From: an uncultured Bacteroidales bacterium
GTDB lineage: Bacteria; Bacteroidota; Bacteroidia; Bacteroidales; Bacteroidaceae
Assembly: GCA_937876995.1 (NCBI GenBank)
Contig: CALEFD010000006.1
Span: 1-23,623 of the forward strand
Direction of reading: 5' to 3'
DNA: 23,623 nucleotides
The notes under the pieces: generated by a model
Seen by the model: the letters and a program-made list of their open reading frames with translations, nothing else
The model's database searches: none
Told to the model about the DNA's origin: nothing
Part shown: piece by piece, positions 1 through 8,406 of the stretch
How the letters are laid out: each line of letters starts with the position of its first letter
Position numbering within the stretch: position 1 is the first letter of the stretch
Translations under genes and position numbers: made by a program

Positions 1-684
1 CGCAAATGCAAGCGTCCAACTTGCCTGCACCCCAAAGTGTGCCCAAACCTGAACACCGATTTAAATCCGCTGATAGATATTTATCAGGCAGTAAGTGCCA
101 TACAGGGTGTAAAAAAATGCTGTATAGGAAGCGGAATACGATATGACATTCTGCAATATCGTGATGCAGATGACAAGATAAACCAGTCACATACAGCATA
201 CACCAAAGAGCTGATAACCAAGCACGTAAGCGGACGCTTAAAGGTTGCCCCGGAACATACTTCAGATTCAGTACTAAACCTGATGCGTAAGCCATCATTC
301 CGTTCTTTCGAAGAGTTTAAACGTACATTCGACAAGATAAACAAAGAGCAGAACTTGAATCAGCAACTTATACCATACTTTATAAGCAGCCATCCGCAGT
401 GCACTCCGGAAGATATGGCAGAACTTGCCGTAAAGACCAAAAAGCTGAATTTCCATTTGGAGCAGATACAGGACTTCACCCCTACTCCAATGACATTAAG
501 TACCGAAATATTCTACACAGGTATAAACCCATACACCATGAAACCTGTATATACCGCACGTACCCAAAAAGAGAAACTTGCACAGAGACAGTTCTTCTTC
601 TGGTACGAACCGGCACAACGCTCCAAAATAATAGCAGAACTGAAACGTATGGGACGTTCAGACCTTATCCACCAACTTTTTTAA
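1..684 (+). CDS. YgiQ family radical SAM protein, C-terminal part (5' end outside window)
   Basis: The frame is open from base 1, so this is the last 227 residues of a longer gene; the GTG at 37 is internal. The first residues carry closely spaced cysteines (CKRPTCLHP, then VCPNL), as in YgiQ-type proteins just before the final part of the radical SAM domain. The C-terminal part (QDFTPTPMTLST, YTGINPYT, QRQFFFW) matches the DUF3362 tail typical of this family. The radical SAM CxxxCxxC motif must lie upstream of the window. The family's reaction is not well established, so no pathway is assigned. The TAA stop (682-684) abuts the stop of the convergent antitoxin gene without any spacer, so little room is left for a terminator. 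Confidence 0.9.
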   Translation, partial: RKCKRPTCLHPKVCPNLNTDLNPLIDIYQAVSAIQGVKKCCIGSGIRYDILQYRDADDKINQSHTAYTKELITKHVSGRLKVAPEHTSDSVLNLMRKPSFRSFEEFKRTFDKINKEQNLNQQLIPYFISSHPQCTPEDMAELAVKTKKLNFHLEQIQDFTPTPMTLSTEIFYTGINPYTMKPVYTARTQKEKLAQRQFFFWYEPAQRSKIIAELKRMGRSDLIHQLF

Positions 685-692
685 TTAAAAAA
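677..692. repeat. Palindrome made by two abutting convergent stop codons
   Basis: TTTTTTAATTAAAAAA is a perfect 16-base palindrome. It contains the TAA of the radical SAM gene (682-684) and the TAA of the antitoxin gene on the other strand (685-687). The T-tracts on each strand may help transcription stop, but there is no GC-rich stem. Confidence 0.7.
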
Positions 693-1053
693 CGCCCAAC
701 ACAATATTGGCATCAATGTTCAATTTTCTGCTAATCTCACGACCTACCTTAAGGGTAGGTTCACATTTGCCAGACAGATATTCACTAATACGAGAAGGAC
801 TAACTCCAAGTAATTTAGCAAGACCGCTCTGTGTAATACCCATCTCAAACATACGCAGTTTAATCACCTCTGCTAAAGAAGGTTCACCAATTGCAAAATG
901 TTCTTCAGAATAATCTGCCACCATATTTGACAGCAGTTCCAATTCAATGCTATTAGGGTCGGTCAATGGTGTATTATCATCAACCAACGGGAGCAACTCT
1001 TCTACGCGCTTTACAGCCCATTCATACTGAATTTTATTTTCAATCTTTGCCAT
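685..1053 (-). CDS. higA: HigA-type antitoxin, XRE-family helix-turn-helix
   Basis: This 122-residue protein has an N-terminal helical part (about 1-55, VEELLPLVDDNTPLTDPNS), a signature of the longer HigA antitoxins (COG5499 type). A classical helix-turn-helix follows at about 60-115 (ITQSGLAKLLGVSPSRISEYLSG). It should neutralise the partner toxin and repress its own promoter through the HTH, as HigA proteins do. It lies 12 bases downstream of the toxin gene on the same strand, in the toxin-first order typical of higBA. The ATG at 1053 is the only reasonable start. The gene name rests on family resemblance and gene order. Confidence 0.88.
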   Translation of the reverse strand: MAKIENKIQYEWAVKRVEELLPLVDDNTPLTDPNSIELELLSNMVADYSEEHFAIGEPSLAEVIKLRMFEMGITQSGLAKLLGVSPSRISEYLSGKCEPTLKVGREISRKLNIDANIVLGVF

Positions 1054-1065
1054 ATCCTACATCCA

Positions 1066-1359
1066 TTATATGGTTCTACTATCTATTTTGTCATACTCGG
1101 CATGTGTACCAATAAACCGTATATACACAAACCGGATTGTAAACTTAATAACCACCACCAAACGATGGTTATTTCCTTTGATATTGAACACATAACGCTG
1201 ATTTCCAATATTATCCACACTATTAAATGTAGCTTTAACATCAGCAAAGCATCTCCATTCACTACGTTTAACAATTGATACCCACTCCTGCAAGGCAATA
1301 CGTGTATCAGGATGCTTTTCTATATATTCCTTCAAAGTCTGCTCTGTAAATATTCTCAT
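1066..1359 (-). CDS. higB: HigB-type mRNA interferase toxin (RelE superfamily)
   Basis: I chose the ATG at 1359 (97 residues, MRIFTEQTLKEY) over the in-frame ATG 33 bases upstream. It is preceded by AGAAAG and starts with the residues expected for the family. It also leaves a short leader behind the promoter at 1380-1409. The central RYVFNIKGNNHRLVV and C-terminal VYIRFIGTHAEYDKID are characteristic of the HigB toxin family, which cleaves mRNA at the ribosome. All secondary-structure blocks of a compact RelE fold fit in this length, so the toxin looks intact. It is followed after 12 bases by the antitoxin gene. Confidence 0.88.
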   Translation of the reverse strand: MRIFTEQTLKEYIEKHPDTRIALQEWVSIVKRSEWRCFADVKATFNSVDNIGNQRYVFNIKGNNHRLVVVIKFTIRFVYIRFIGTHAEYDKIDSRTI

Positions 1360-1379
1360 AGTACTTTCTATTATTTTTG

Positions 1380-1409
1380 CAAAGATAACCAATAATTCTG
1401 AAATTCAAA
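1380..1409 (-). promoter_or_regulatory. Bacteroides-type promoter of higBA
   Basis: On the minus strand TATCTTTG (1380-1387) matches the -7 consensus TAnnTTTG exactly. A TTTG (1406-1409) lies 18 bases upstream, close to the usual 19-21. Transcription would start around 1373, about 14 bases before the higB ATG. Confidence 0.7.
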
Positions 1410-1564
1410 AGTTTTTTCCATAATCCAAATAAAGTACGCTTTTCAAAGATTCTTTTTATTCACTATTGGAACTATATAACTATGATGAATAATTTGATGT
1501 GTTTGGGCAGCGCGAAACAGAATTGGGTAACCCCTACAATAGTGATATAATAAAACTGAGGCTA

Positions 1565-1604
1565 ATTGGAAAAAGCCCGGTGTAATACCGAGCTTTATTC
1601 CAAT
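1565..1604 (-). terminator. Long hairpin, probable terminator for the thioredoxin lipoprotein gene
   Basis: On the minus strand AAAGCTCGGT and ACCGGGCTTT form a 10-bp stem with one G-U pair and loop ATTAC, followed by a T-run. The stem is extended by ATTGGAA/TTCCAAT outside. On the plus strand the same position gives a C-A mismatch, so the hairpin favours minus-strand RNA. It lies about 115 bases after the stop of the gene at 1718-2815. It could instead be part of the adjacent IS remnant. Confidence 0.5.
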
Positions 1605-1631
1605 CTAAGCGATCCTGATAATAATGTTAAA

Positions 1632-1657
1632 CCGTCCAACTTTTTGGGGGTCACATC
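1632..1657. mobile_element. Remnant terminal inverted repeat of an IS3-family-like element
   Basis: The reverse complement reads TGATGTGACCCCCAAAAAGT followed by TGGACGG. This resembles the ends of IS3-family (IS150 group) elements, which typically contain TGACCCC..AAAAGTTGGAC. No transposase and no second end are visible nearby, so only a solo end remains. Confidence 0.45.
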
Positions 1658-1717
1658 AAAATATCCGGGGAGGTATGTATTTTTATGTTGCCCACTTGTA
1701 TGACACAATTGGTAGAA

Positions 1718-2815
1718 TTACTTGTCAGCAAAAACTTCTGCAATAGTAGTTTCCAGTTCTTCACCATGAAGGCCTATAGCAACTATTTCACCCTTAGGCG
1801 AAATCAGTATCATTTCAGGAATAGCGCTTACACCATAAATTTCAGAAGCAATAGTTTCCCAACCCTTTAAATCTGAAAGGTGAATCCATGGCAACTCCAA
1901 ACGATTAATAGCATCTACCCAGTTTTCATGCTCGATATCAAAAGAGAGACCAACAATCTGCAAGCCCTTGCTTGAATAAGTATTGTAAATCTCCTTCAAA
2001 GCAGGCATGGAAGCTATACATGGACCGCACCATGAAGCCCAAAAATCTATCAGGACATAATTACCTTTACCAACATACTCTGAAAGGCTATGCATAACAC
2101 CTGCTGTATCGGCCATTTCCAGATTGTGGAACTTTTGACCGGGCAAACGTTTCTGCAAAGCCATGTAGAACTTCCAAACATAATCCATATCAGGGTGGGC
2201 AGTAAACATATACTCCTCCTTCATGCACTCTGCAAGTTGTTCGTAACTAAGTTCAAAAAGCATATCATTGAAGTACAGAGGATAAACAGGAAGAATATTA
2301 TCCAGATTAGCCTTAATAAACTCCCATGACAGATTGCAATAACGCTTTATCAACTCGTCAAAATCCGGACTGTCTGTGCTTTGTAACTGTTCAACCTCTG
2401 CTCCGAGAGCAGCTATATCCTGCTGATACTTAATAAAAGACTTGTTAACATCAGATCCCTCTATCAAAGTGTTGTTATTGAAATCTACCACCACCTTTGA
2501 CATTTCAGGATCTGCCACAACTACCATTGAAGCGTCATTTTCATCTTCAATTTCAATGAACTTATACATTGGCACACGAACTGTCTGGGTAAACTTTCCA
2601 TCTTCTGTATAATTCGCATATCTTTGTGTTTTTTCTGAAGATGAGAGTTCCTGAATAAACAGATTGTGTGCGCCTTCGCTCAGCAAGCCTTCAATAACAA
2701 ACTCAATAGTGTCACACTCCATTGGTGTAAAAACAAATTCCTTACTCTGTTGCTTCTTGCATGATGTTGCGAATAAAGCAACAAATGCCACTAATATAAA
2801 CAAGTTCTTTTTCAT
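1718..2815 (-). CDS. TlpA/ResA-like thioredoxin-fold lipoprotein with N-terminal DUF4369-like domain
   Basis: The 365-residue protein starts with a lipoprotein signal peptide (MKKNLFILVAFVALFATSC, lipid-attachment Cys19), so it should be anchored in an envelope membrane facing the periplasm. Residues 35-125 look like the DUF4369 beta-rich domain common in Bacteroidetes, and 125-235 form a helical linker. Residues 240-365 are a thioredoxin fold with the redox motif WCGPC (262-266) and the cis-proline (AIPE, Pro333). The likely role is periplasmic thiol-disulfide exchange, as in TlpA/ResA. The substrate cannot be told. The gene reads alone, with its own -7 box at 2838-2845 and a likely terminator at 1565-1604. 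Confidence 0.88.
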   Translation of the reverse strand: MKKNLFILVAFVALFATSCKKQQSKEFVFTPMECDTIEFVIEGLLSEGAHNLFIQELSSSEKTQRYANYTEDGKFTQTVRVPMYKFIEIEDENDASMVVVADPEMSKVVVDFNNNTLIEGSDVNKSFIKYQQDIAALGAEVEQLQSTDSPDFDELIKRYCNLSWEFIKANLDNILPVYPLYFNDMLFELSYEQLAECMKEEYMFTAHPDMDYVWKFYMALQKRLPGQKFHNLEMADTAGVMHSLSEYVGKGNYVLIDFWASWCGPCIASMPALKEIYNTYSSKGLQIVGLSFDIEHENWVDAINRLELPWIHLSDLKGWETIASEIYGVSAIPEMILISPKGEIVAIGLHGEELETTIAEVFADK

Positions 2816-2837
2816 ACGTTTAATCTAATTTTTACTG

Positions 2838-2845
2838 CAAAGATA
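2838..2845 (-). promoter_or_regulatory. -7 box of the thioredoxin lipoprotein gene
   Basis: Minus strand TATCTTTG matches TAnnTTTG exactly and lies 22 bases before the ATG. No clear -33 TTTG is seen at the expected distance. Confidence 0.55.
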
Positions 2846-2980
2846 CAGCCACTTTATTCAATTTGTATATTTATGTTCACAAAAATACTTTTCGGAGATA
2901 AGTTCTCACAGAATTTATGCTGCAAACAGCATAGCAGATACAACCTACACAATCAAATCATATTAAAAAATCAACCATAC

Positions 2981-4840
2981 TTAGTTGGTAAGGACAAATC
3001 CGCCACGAGGCTGGCATATAATTTCTACAGAACTATTTGCTGCAGCAGAAAAATCCACCTTATCTATCATACAGTTATCCTGTTCATATTCAGCCTGAGT
3101 ATCAACAAAAAGAACGCTTGTAGATATTTCTGCAGGCAGATTAAATGTAATGTTTTTCTCTTCATCACAACCATTCAGACCACCTATATACCATTTTTCG
3201 CCACATCTGCGTGCCATTACCACATATTCACCCGGATAACCTGCCAGCAGTTTGGTATCATCCCATACCGTAGGCAGTGATGAAATAAAATTACGCACAT
3301 CTTCACTCTGAGCCATATACCCTTCAGGACGGTCTGCCAGATGTTGAAGAGTAGATTCAAACACTACAAGCAGAGCCAGTTCATGAGCATCGGTAGTGAT
3401 ATGCGGGAACTGAGAATTTGTAAAAGTACAAGGAGTATAATCCATTGGACCTACCACATTTCTGGTAAATGGCAATGTACAGTTATGAGCTGCTGCTCTG
3501 TTTGTAAGCACCGGAGCATTATTATACCATTCAGCGCCATAAACACCCTCTACAGAGACCATATTCGGATAGGTACGCTGAAAACCACGCGGAATAGTAG
3601 CACCATGGAAATTAACCATCAGTTCATATTTGGCAGCATCTTCCAGGATATCTATAAAATAGTTCATGGTAGAAAGACTGTCCTTTTGGAAGAAATCCAC
3701 CTTAATACCCTTTACCCCCATCTGTTGCAGTTTAGCAAATTCTTTCTCTCTGTTCTCCTTATTGTTAAGGCGATACAGAGGTCCCGGACCTAACCAGGCA
3801 GTAGATGAATTATACCACAGTAAAGGTTTAATGCCACGTTCCTTTGCGTATGCAATGGCATCATCCAGATTGCCACCATTGGACATTTCGTCCCATTCCC
3901 AATCTATAAGAACGTAAGGCAGATTCATATCCACTGCAAAATCTATATACTTCTTGACTATCTGGAAATCTTTCGATCCGTGATTATATGCCCAATAAAT
4001 CCACGATACCAGTCCCGGTTCTATCCATGATGTATCTCCTATAGCACATGGAGTACTTACGTCTGTAACCAAAGTAGATTCCACCACATCGGCAAGCGAA
4101 CCAATAATAGCCACATTCCAGGTAGATTTCCACCCTTTCTTGCATACCATTTCATCTTCCTGCATACGTATTCTGTAACGTGTGCGGTCTTCTCTGTTAT
4201 TCAACCATGAACCACAGTTTTCGCGAGTAACATCGGCTTCGGTAAGCAACATAAATACTGAATCATTCATTTCAAACAGAGCAGGATAGCCCCAATCGCC
4301 ACCACGATTATTACCTACGCCATCGGTATTAAGCGGATAGAAATCTTCGTAAGATTCGTGCCACTTCTGAGTCCATCTTTTCATACCTTGCGGAATATTA
4401 TAAGTGGTGGTCGATTTGGTAAGCACCACATTTTGCGGAAATTCGAAGCGGAAAGCCACACCATCAGAATAAACCCTTAAATACATCTTCATCTTGGTCC
4501 CGGCACCACTTTCAAAAGAAAAAACTCTTTCCTGGGCATAATTTACTATATCACTGCGTTTTCCACTTATCATCTTGTATTCATCAATGACCATCTTTCC
4601 CACACTCACATTTACCAATTTGAAATCGGTGGTATCGTCCTTAATTTCATACCCCAAATCGGACACTTTTACTAAAGGCACTTTTATACTATCGTCAGTC
4701 CTATAGTAGATAGTAAAATCGCTATCATCGTAATTTACTTGAATTCCAATTTGGTTAAAATAAAACGATAAGACATTTTTAACCTCTATACAACCCACCA
4801 TAGTGAGTATTACCACACACAACAAGAATAACTTTTTCAT
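2981..4840 (-). CDS. Glycoside hydrolase family 97 lipoprotein, probable retaining alpha-galactosidase type
   Basis: The 619-residue protein has a lipoprotein signal peptide (MKKLFLLCVVILTMVGC, Cys17). An N-terminal GH97 beta-sandwich (about 25-270), a catalytic barrel (about 275-520, VLIDWEWDE, LLWYNSS) and a C-terminal beta domain (about 525-619) follow. GIKVDFF places an aspartate (Asp382) where characterised retaining GH97 alpha-galactosidases have their nucleophile. Inverting SusB-type alpha-glucosidases lack it. VEGVYGAEW (Glu431, Glu437) holds the conserved acidic residues of the second half-site. It should release terminal alpha-linked sugar, probably galactose, in the periplasm or at the cell surface. 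No SusC/SusD pair is adjacent, so it is not in an obvious polysaccharide utilisation locus. Confidence 0.88.
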   Translation of the reverse strand: MKKLFLLCVVILTMVGCIEVKNVLSFYFNQIGIQVNYDDSDFTIYYRTDDSIKVPLVKVSDLGYEIKDDTTDFKLVNVSVGKMVIDEYKMISGKRSDIVNYAQERVFSFESGAGTKMKMYLRVYSDGVAFRFEFPQNVVLTKSTTTYNIPQGMKRWTQKWHESYEDFYPLNTDGVGNNRGGDWGYPALFEMNDSVFMLLTEADVTRENCGSWLNNREDRTRYRIRMQEDEMVCKKGWKSTWNVAIIGSLADVVESTLVTDVSTPCAIGDTSWIEPGLVSWIYWAYNHGSKDFQIVKKYIDFAVDMNLPYVLIDWEWDEMSNGGNLDDAIAYAKERGIKPLLWYNSSTAWLGPGPLYRLNNKENREKEFAKLQQMGVKGIKVDFFQKDSLSTMNYFIDILEDAAKYELMVNFHGATIPRGFQRTYPNMVSVEGVYGAEWYNNAPVLTNRAAAHNCTLPFTRNVVGPMDYTPCTFTNSQFPHITTDAHELALLVVFESTLQHLADRPEGYMAQSEDVRNFISSLPTVWDDTKLLAGYPGEYVVMARRCGEKWYIGGLNGCDEEKNITFNLPAEISTSVLFVDTQAEYEQDNCMIDKVDFSAAANSSVEIICQPRGGFVLTN

Positions 4841-4872
4841 AGTAACCTATTATATAATAATTAGTAACATCA

Positions 4873-4880
4873 CAAAAGTA
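4873..4880 (-). promoter_or_regulatory. -7 box of the GH97 gene
   Basis: Minus strand TACTTTTG fits TAnnTTTG exactly, 32 bases before the ATG. No matching -33 element is clear. Confidence 0.5.
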
Positions 4881-4956
4881 GCATTAATATTTAATATTGC
4901 AGCTTTTATAATGTGAAATATCAAAGTAAACTTACTATTTACCGCCCAAATATTTG

Positions 4957-4964
4957 TACCTTCG
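4957..4964 (+). promoter_or_regulatory. Likely -7 box of recF
   Basis: TACCTTCG is one base off TAnnTTTG. It lies only 15 bases before the GTG start, so the transcript would have a leader of roughly nine bases. Confidence 0.45.
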
Positions 4965-4979
4965 CAAAAAATTAAGCCA

Positions 4980-6074
4980 GTGTATTTAGAACATCTTTTT
5001 GTAGCAGATTACAGGAACCTACAGTTAGCAGAATTGGAGTTATCGCCCAAAATCAACTGTTTTGCAGGTAATAACGGTGTAGGCAAAACCAACCTTTTGG
5101 ATGCAGTCTATTACCTGTCGTTCTGTAAAAGTGCATTCAATTCGCTCGATTCACAGATTATCCGTCATGGTGCAGAAGCATTTCAACTGCAAGGCATCTA
5201 CAGTATGCCTGACGGCAGCAAGAGCACCATATCGTGCGTGGCCAAACAGAAGGGCAGAAAACTGATAAAAAAAGACAAGAAAGAGTATCAGCGTTTTTCT
5301 GAACACATAGGCTACATTCCATTGGTAATTGTATCGCCTTCCGATACACAGCTTATAATAGGTGGCAGCGAAGAGAGACGCAAATTTCTGGATGTGATGA
5401 TATCACAATATGACAAGGAGTATCTGAAACAGCTTATTAACTACAACAAAGCGCTTACCCAGCGTAATACTATGCTTAAAATGGAGACAATGCCCGACCC
5501 CGATCTATTCCTTATGTGGGAGCAGGTAATGTCCGATTCCGCAAACATAATTTACCAAAAACGCAAAGAGCTGATAGATAGCATAAATCCTTACTTTCAG
5601 GAACTATATGCTGCTATATCGGGCGGTTCTGAGAGAGTTTCATTCAGTTACACTTCCCATTTGGACAGAGGAAGTCTAATAGAGCAATTAACAGGAAACA
5701 GGCAAAAAGAACGCATAGTGGGCTACACTCTGCATGGCATACACAAAGATGACCTGATAATGGAACTTGAAGGCTACCCCATAAAGAGAGAGGGGTCGCA
5801 AGGACAGTCCAAAAGCTATCTTACTGCGCTAAAACTTGCTCAATATATGTTGCTGTGTCAAGTGTGCAACGGCAAAAAACCTATATTGCTGTTAGACGAT
5901 ATATTTGACAAATTAGATTCAAACAGAGTGAACAGCATACTTAAATTGGTAGCCGATGAGAGATTCGGTCAGATATTTATAACCGATGTAAATCGCACCA
6001 ACATAGAGCAGATGATATCCGGTTTGGATTGCGAATATAAGGTGTTCTCTATTGATAAAGGAACTGTTCTATGA
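4980..6074 (+). CDS. recF: DNA replication and repair protein RecF
   Basis: This 364-residue SMC-like ATPase has the usual RecF length. The Walker A motif GNNGVGKTN is at 30-38, the signature-like SQGQSKSY at 273-280, and Walker B ILLLDDIFDKLD near 302-313. RecF binds DNA at gaps and helps load RecA for recombinational repair. The start is a GTG (MYLEHLFVADYRNL); no ATG occurs near the family's N-terminus, and there is no Shine-Dalgarno sequence. The stop overlaps the DUF721 start by four bases (ATGA), which implies coupled translation. Confidence 0.95.
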   Translation: MYLEHLFVADYRNLQLAELELSPKINCFAGNNGVGKTNLLDAVYYLSFCKSAFNSLDSQIIRHGAEAFQLQGIYSMPDGSKSTISCVAKQKGRKLIKKDKKEYQRFSEHIGYIPLVIVSPSDTQLIIGGSEERRKFLDVMISQYDKEYLKQLINYNKALTQRNTMLKMETMPDPDLFLMWEQVMSDSANIIYQKRKELIDSINPYFQELYAAISGGSERVSFSYTSHLDRGSLIEQLTGNRQKERIVGYTLHGIHKDDLIMELEGYPIKREGSQGQSKSYLTALKLAQYMLLCQVCNGKKPILLLDDIFDKLDSNRVNSILKLVADERFGQIFITDVNRTNIEQMISGLDCEYKVFSIDKGTVL

Positions 6075-6361
6075 AAAGGAAAAAGACCGAAGGAATAAAA
6101 GATGTCATTTATCAGTACCTACGCGATAATGGTCTGGAGACACCACTAAATGAATTCAGAGCAACACAAGCCTGGAGTAGCATAGTTGGACCGGCCATAT
6201 CAAAATACACCACAGATATAAAGATCTACAATCAGACTATGTTTGTATCGGTATCATCATCGGTAGTAAGAAACGAACTACTTATGAAACGTAGCCTGCT
6301 TACAAAAAAAGTGAATGACCACGTGGGAGCCCAGGTGATCACTCAAATTGTATTCAAATAG
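6071..6361 (+). CDS. DUF721 family protein (DciA-like)
   Basis: The 96-residue protein carries the DUF721 pattern: an early basic segment, WSSIVGPAISKYTTDIKIYNQTMFVSVSSS in pieces, and NELLMKRSLLTKKVN. DUF721/DciA-type proteins bind nucleic acid, and some load the replicative helicase in bacteria lacking DnaC. Whether the short Bacteroidetes form does so is not established. It is translationally coupled to recF, which fits a replication or repair role. It converges on the S41 protease gene, six bases from its stop, with no visible terminator. Confidence 0.85.
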   Translation: MKRKKTEGIKDVIYQYLRDNGLETPLNEFRATQAWSSIVGPAISKYTTDIKIYNQTMFVSVSSSVVRNELLMKRSLLTKKVNDHVGAQVITQIVFK

Positions 6362-6367
6362 ACAGTA

Positions 6368-7969
6368 TTATTCAAGCACCTCTATAGCTTTTTTCACCGT
6401 ACTGTCATCTTCATTAATATACTTTACATAATCTTCCATCTCCATAGCATCATAAATAATGGTAGCATAGAGCAATCTCTTTAATTGTGCAATAGCTTCG
6501 GCAGTAGCACTTGAATCGCGCTTTACACCATCTTTATCTGCCGCCTGCTGCAACTGTGCGAGTACATTGTTATTATCTAAATAGGTGGCCAGTTTATCTG
6601 TAGAATCATATTTGGCAAGTTCAGTTCTACGACCATCTACATAACGGAACGAAAACTTATTAACAATACTCTTTCTTACTATAGAAGCATAATATTCAGA
6701 ATAGGCTATAGTATCCTGCGGCACAAAATGGTCAGGCATAATACCACCGCCACCATATACTGTACGACCATTTTTGGTCTTATACACTTCGTTTTCATTA
6801 TGCTTAACACTATCGGCAGAGAAAAATTCGCCATGTTCATAACGTTTTACAATATCCATGGCATAATCTTCGCCATCTTCACCATACGGTTTCTGAATAC
6901 AGCGACCGGACGGTGTGTAATAACGGGCAATGGTTAGTCTTATACTTGAACCGTCAGAAAAATCTATAGGTTCCTGAACCAATCCCTTACCATATGAACG
7001 GCGTCCTACTATAGTACCACGGTCATTATCCTGTATAGCACCGGCAAAAATTTCACTCGCAGAAGCGCTTGTTTCATCAATCATCACCACAAGCGGAATA
7101 TTCTGATACCTGCCGTGTCCGTTTGCACGCTGTTCGGCATAACGACTATGAGCACCTTCAGTATAGACTATCATGTCATTTTTGGGAAGGAATTCATTCA
7201 CCATCTGAATGGCTGTACCCAAATATCCACCGGTATTTCCACGCAAATCCACAATCAGTTTTTTCATTCCCAAATTCTTCAGATTCGCAAGGGAATTCAT
7301 CATTTCGGTGTATGTAGTTTCTCCGAATTTATTTATCAAGATATAACCTATATCGCTTGTTATCATATAACTTGCGTCAACACTCTTTAGCGGAATAGGA
7401 CCACGTTCTATTGTAAAGTCTATAAGTTCGGGTTCACCGGTACGCATCACACTGATAGTAACCTCAGACCCTTCTGGACCCTTTAGATTTTTTACTACAT
7501 CATTGCTCGATATACCCTGACCTGCATATAGAGAATCATCGATAAGAATAATCCTATCGCCTGCCAGCACACCCACCTTTTCCGATGGTCCTCCACGAAT
7601 CACACTGTTCACTCTTATAGTATCTTCCTGAACAGAGAACTGAATACCTATACCGGAAAAACTTCCGTGCAGTTCATCGTTACTCTCCTGAGCCTCTTCT
7701 GCAGGATAGTATGCCGAATGTGGATCCAATTCGTCCAAAATCATTGGCAACACCTCTTCTATAAGAGAATCCACATCAATCTCTTCCACATAACTATGCT
7801 CCATTGCAGTAAGCAGAGTACTAACTTTGTTGGTTCTGTTGCTGACACGCAAAAAATTCTCAATCTTCACATTCTCACGTTGCCATATTCTAAAGATAGT
7901 ATAACCACCAGCTATAAAACCTCCAATCAAAGCAAATATCAGCAATATTATTGCATAAATTTTCTTCAT
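6368..7969 (-). CDS. S41 family C-terminal processing protease (CtpA/Prc type)
   Basis: I chose the ATG at 7969 (533 residues) over the in-frame TTG at 7981, because it places the membrane anchor (MKKIYAIILLIFALIGGFIAGG) at the N-terminus. A PDZ domain covers about 95-190 (SGIGIQF, GVLAGDRIILIDD, LKGPEGSEV). The peptidase domain (about 195-360) contains DLRGNTGG and the catalytic serine in TSASASE (Ser303) with lysine in YGKG (Lys328), the 25-residue spacing of the Ser-Lys dyad. It should degrade or process periplasmic proteins from their C-termini. The C-terminal 150 residues are an extension typical of Bacteroidetes members. It is the last gene of the leftward operon, eight bases after the deaminase stop. 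Confidence 0.93.
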   Translation of the reverse strand: MKKIYAIILLIFALIGGFIAGGYTIFRIWQRENVKIENFLRVSNRTNKVSTLLTAMEHSYVEEIDVDSLIEEVLPMILDELDPHSAYYPAEEAQESNDELHGSFSGIGIQFSVQEDTIRVNSVIRGGPSEKVGVLAGDRIILIDDSLYAGQGISSNDVVKNLKGPEGSEVTISVMRTGEPELIDFTIERGPIPLKSVDASYMITSDIGYILINKFGETTYTEMMNSLANLKNLGMKKLIVDLRGNTGGYLGTAIQMVNEFLPKNDMIVYTEGAHSRYAEQRANGHGRYQNIPLVVMIDETSASASEIFAGAIQDNDRGTIVGRRSYGKGLVQEPIDFSDGSSIRLTIARYYTPSGRCIQKPYGEDGEDYAMDIVKRYEHGEFFSADSVKHNENEVYKTKNGRTVYGGGGIMPDHFVPQDTIAYSEYYASIVRKSIVNKFSFRYVDGRRTELAKYDSTDKLATYLDNNNVLAQLQQAADKDGVKRDSSATAEAIAQLKRLLYATIIYDAMEMEDYVKYINEDDSTVKKAIEVLE

Positions 7970-7977
7970 ACCAAACG

Positions 7978-8406
7978 TCAATCGTTAAGTTCCAAATAAT
8001 CCACAACTATGCCGGCTCTTTCCAACAAATCTATGCCATCGGTCAATCTGTATTTTTCAGTATAAACTACACGTTTAATACCTGCTTGAATAATTAGCTT
8101 TGCACACTCTATACATGGCGATGCTGTTACATACAGAGTTGCACCTTCGCTGCTGTTACTCGACTTTGCAAGTTTGGTAATAGCATTTGCTTCGGCATGT
8201 AACACGTATGGTTTGGATGTGTTATTATCGTCTTCACAAATATTTTCAAAACCTGTAGGGGTACCATTATAACCATCAGAGATAATCATCCTGTCTTTTA
8301 CCACCAATGCACCTACCTTTCTACGGGTACAATATGAATTTTCTGCCCAGATTAAAGCCATACGAGCATACCTCTTATCAAATTCCTGCTGTTTTTTAAT
8401 ATTCAT
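7978..8406 (-). CDS. dCMP deaminase (ComEB-like)
   Basis: This 142-residue zinc-dependent cytidine/deoxycytidylate deaminase fold has HAEAN (His70, catalytic Glu72) and PCIEC (Cys98, Cys101) as zinc ligands. GYNGTPTGF near 46-53 is typical of the substrate loop of dCMP deaminases. The enzyme converts dCMP to dUMP for thymidylate synthesis. Its start overlaps the stop of the Crp/Fnr gene by four bases and it is followed closely by the protease gene, so the three should be co-transcribed. Confidence 0.93.
   Translation of the reverse strand: MNIKKQQEFDKRYARMALIWAENSYCTRRKVGALVVKDRMIISDGYNGTPTGFENICEDDNNTSKPYVLHAEANAITKLAKSSNSSEGATLYVTASPCIECAKLIIQAGIKRVVYTEKYRLTDGIDLLERAGIVVDYLELND

Larger units (their letters stand above)
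1410..1717. other. Gene-free stretch with a hairpin and an insertion-sequence end remnant
   Basis: No convincing gene is present. The stretch carries a long imperfect hairpin (1565-1604) and an IS3-like terminus (about 1632-1657). A plus-strand frame ending at about 1585 reads NPYNSDIIKLRLIGKSPV and stop; it may be the tail of a lost gene but I do not recognise it. The rest is AT-rich with no further signal. Confidence 0.6.
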
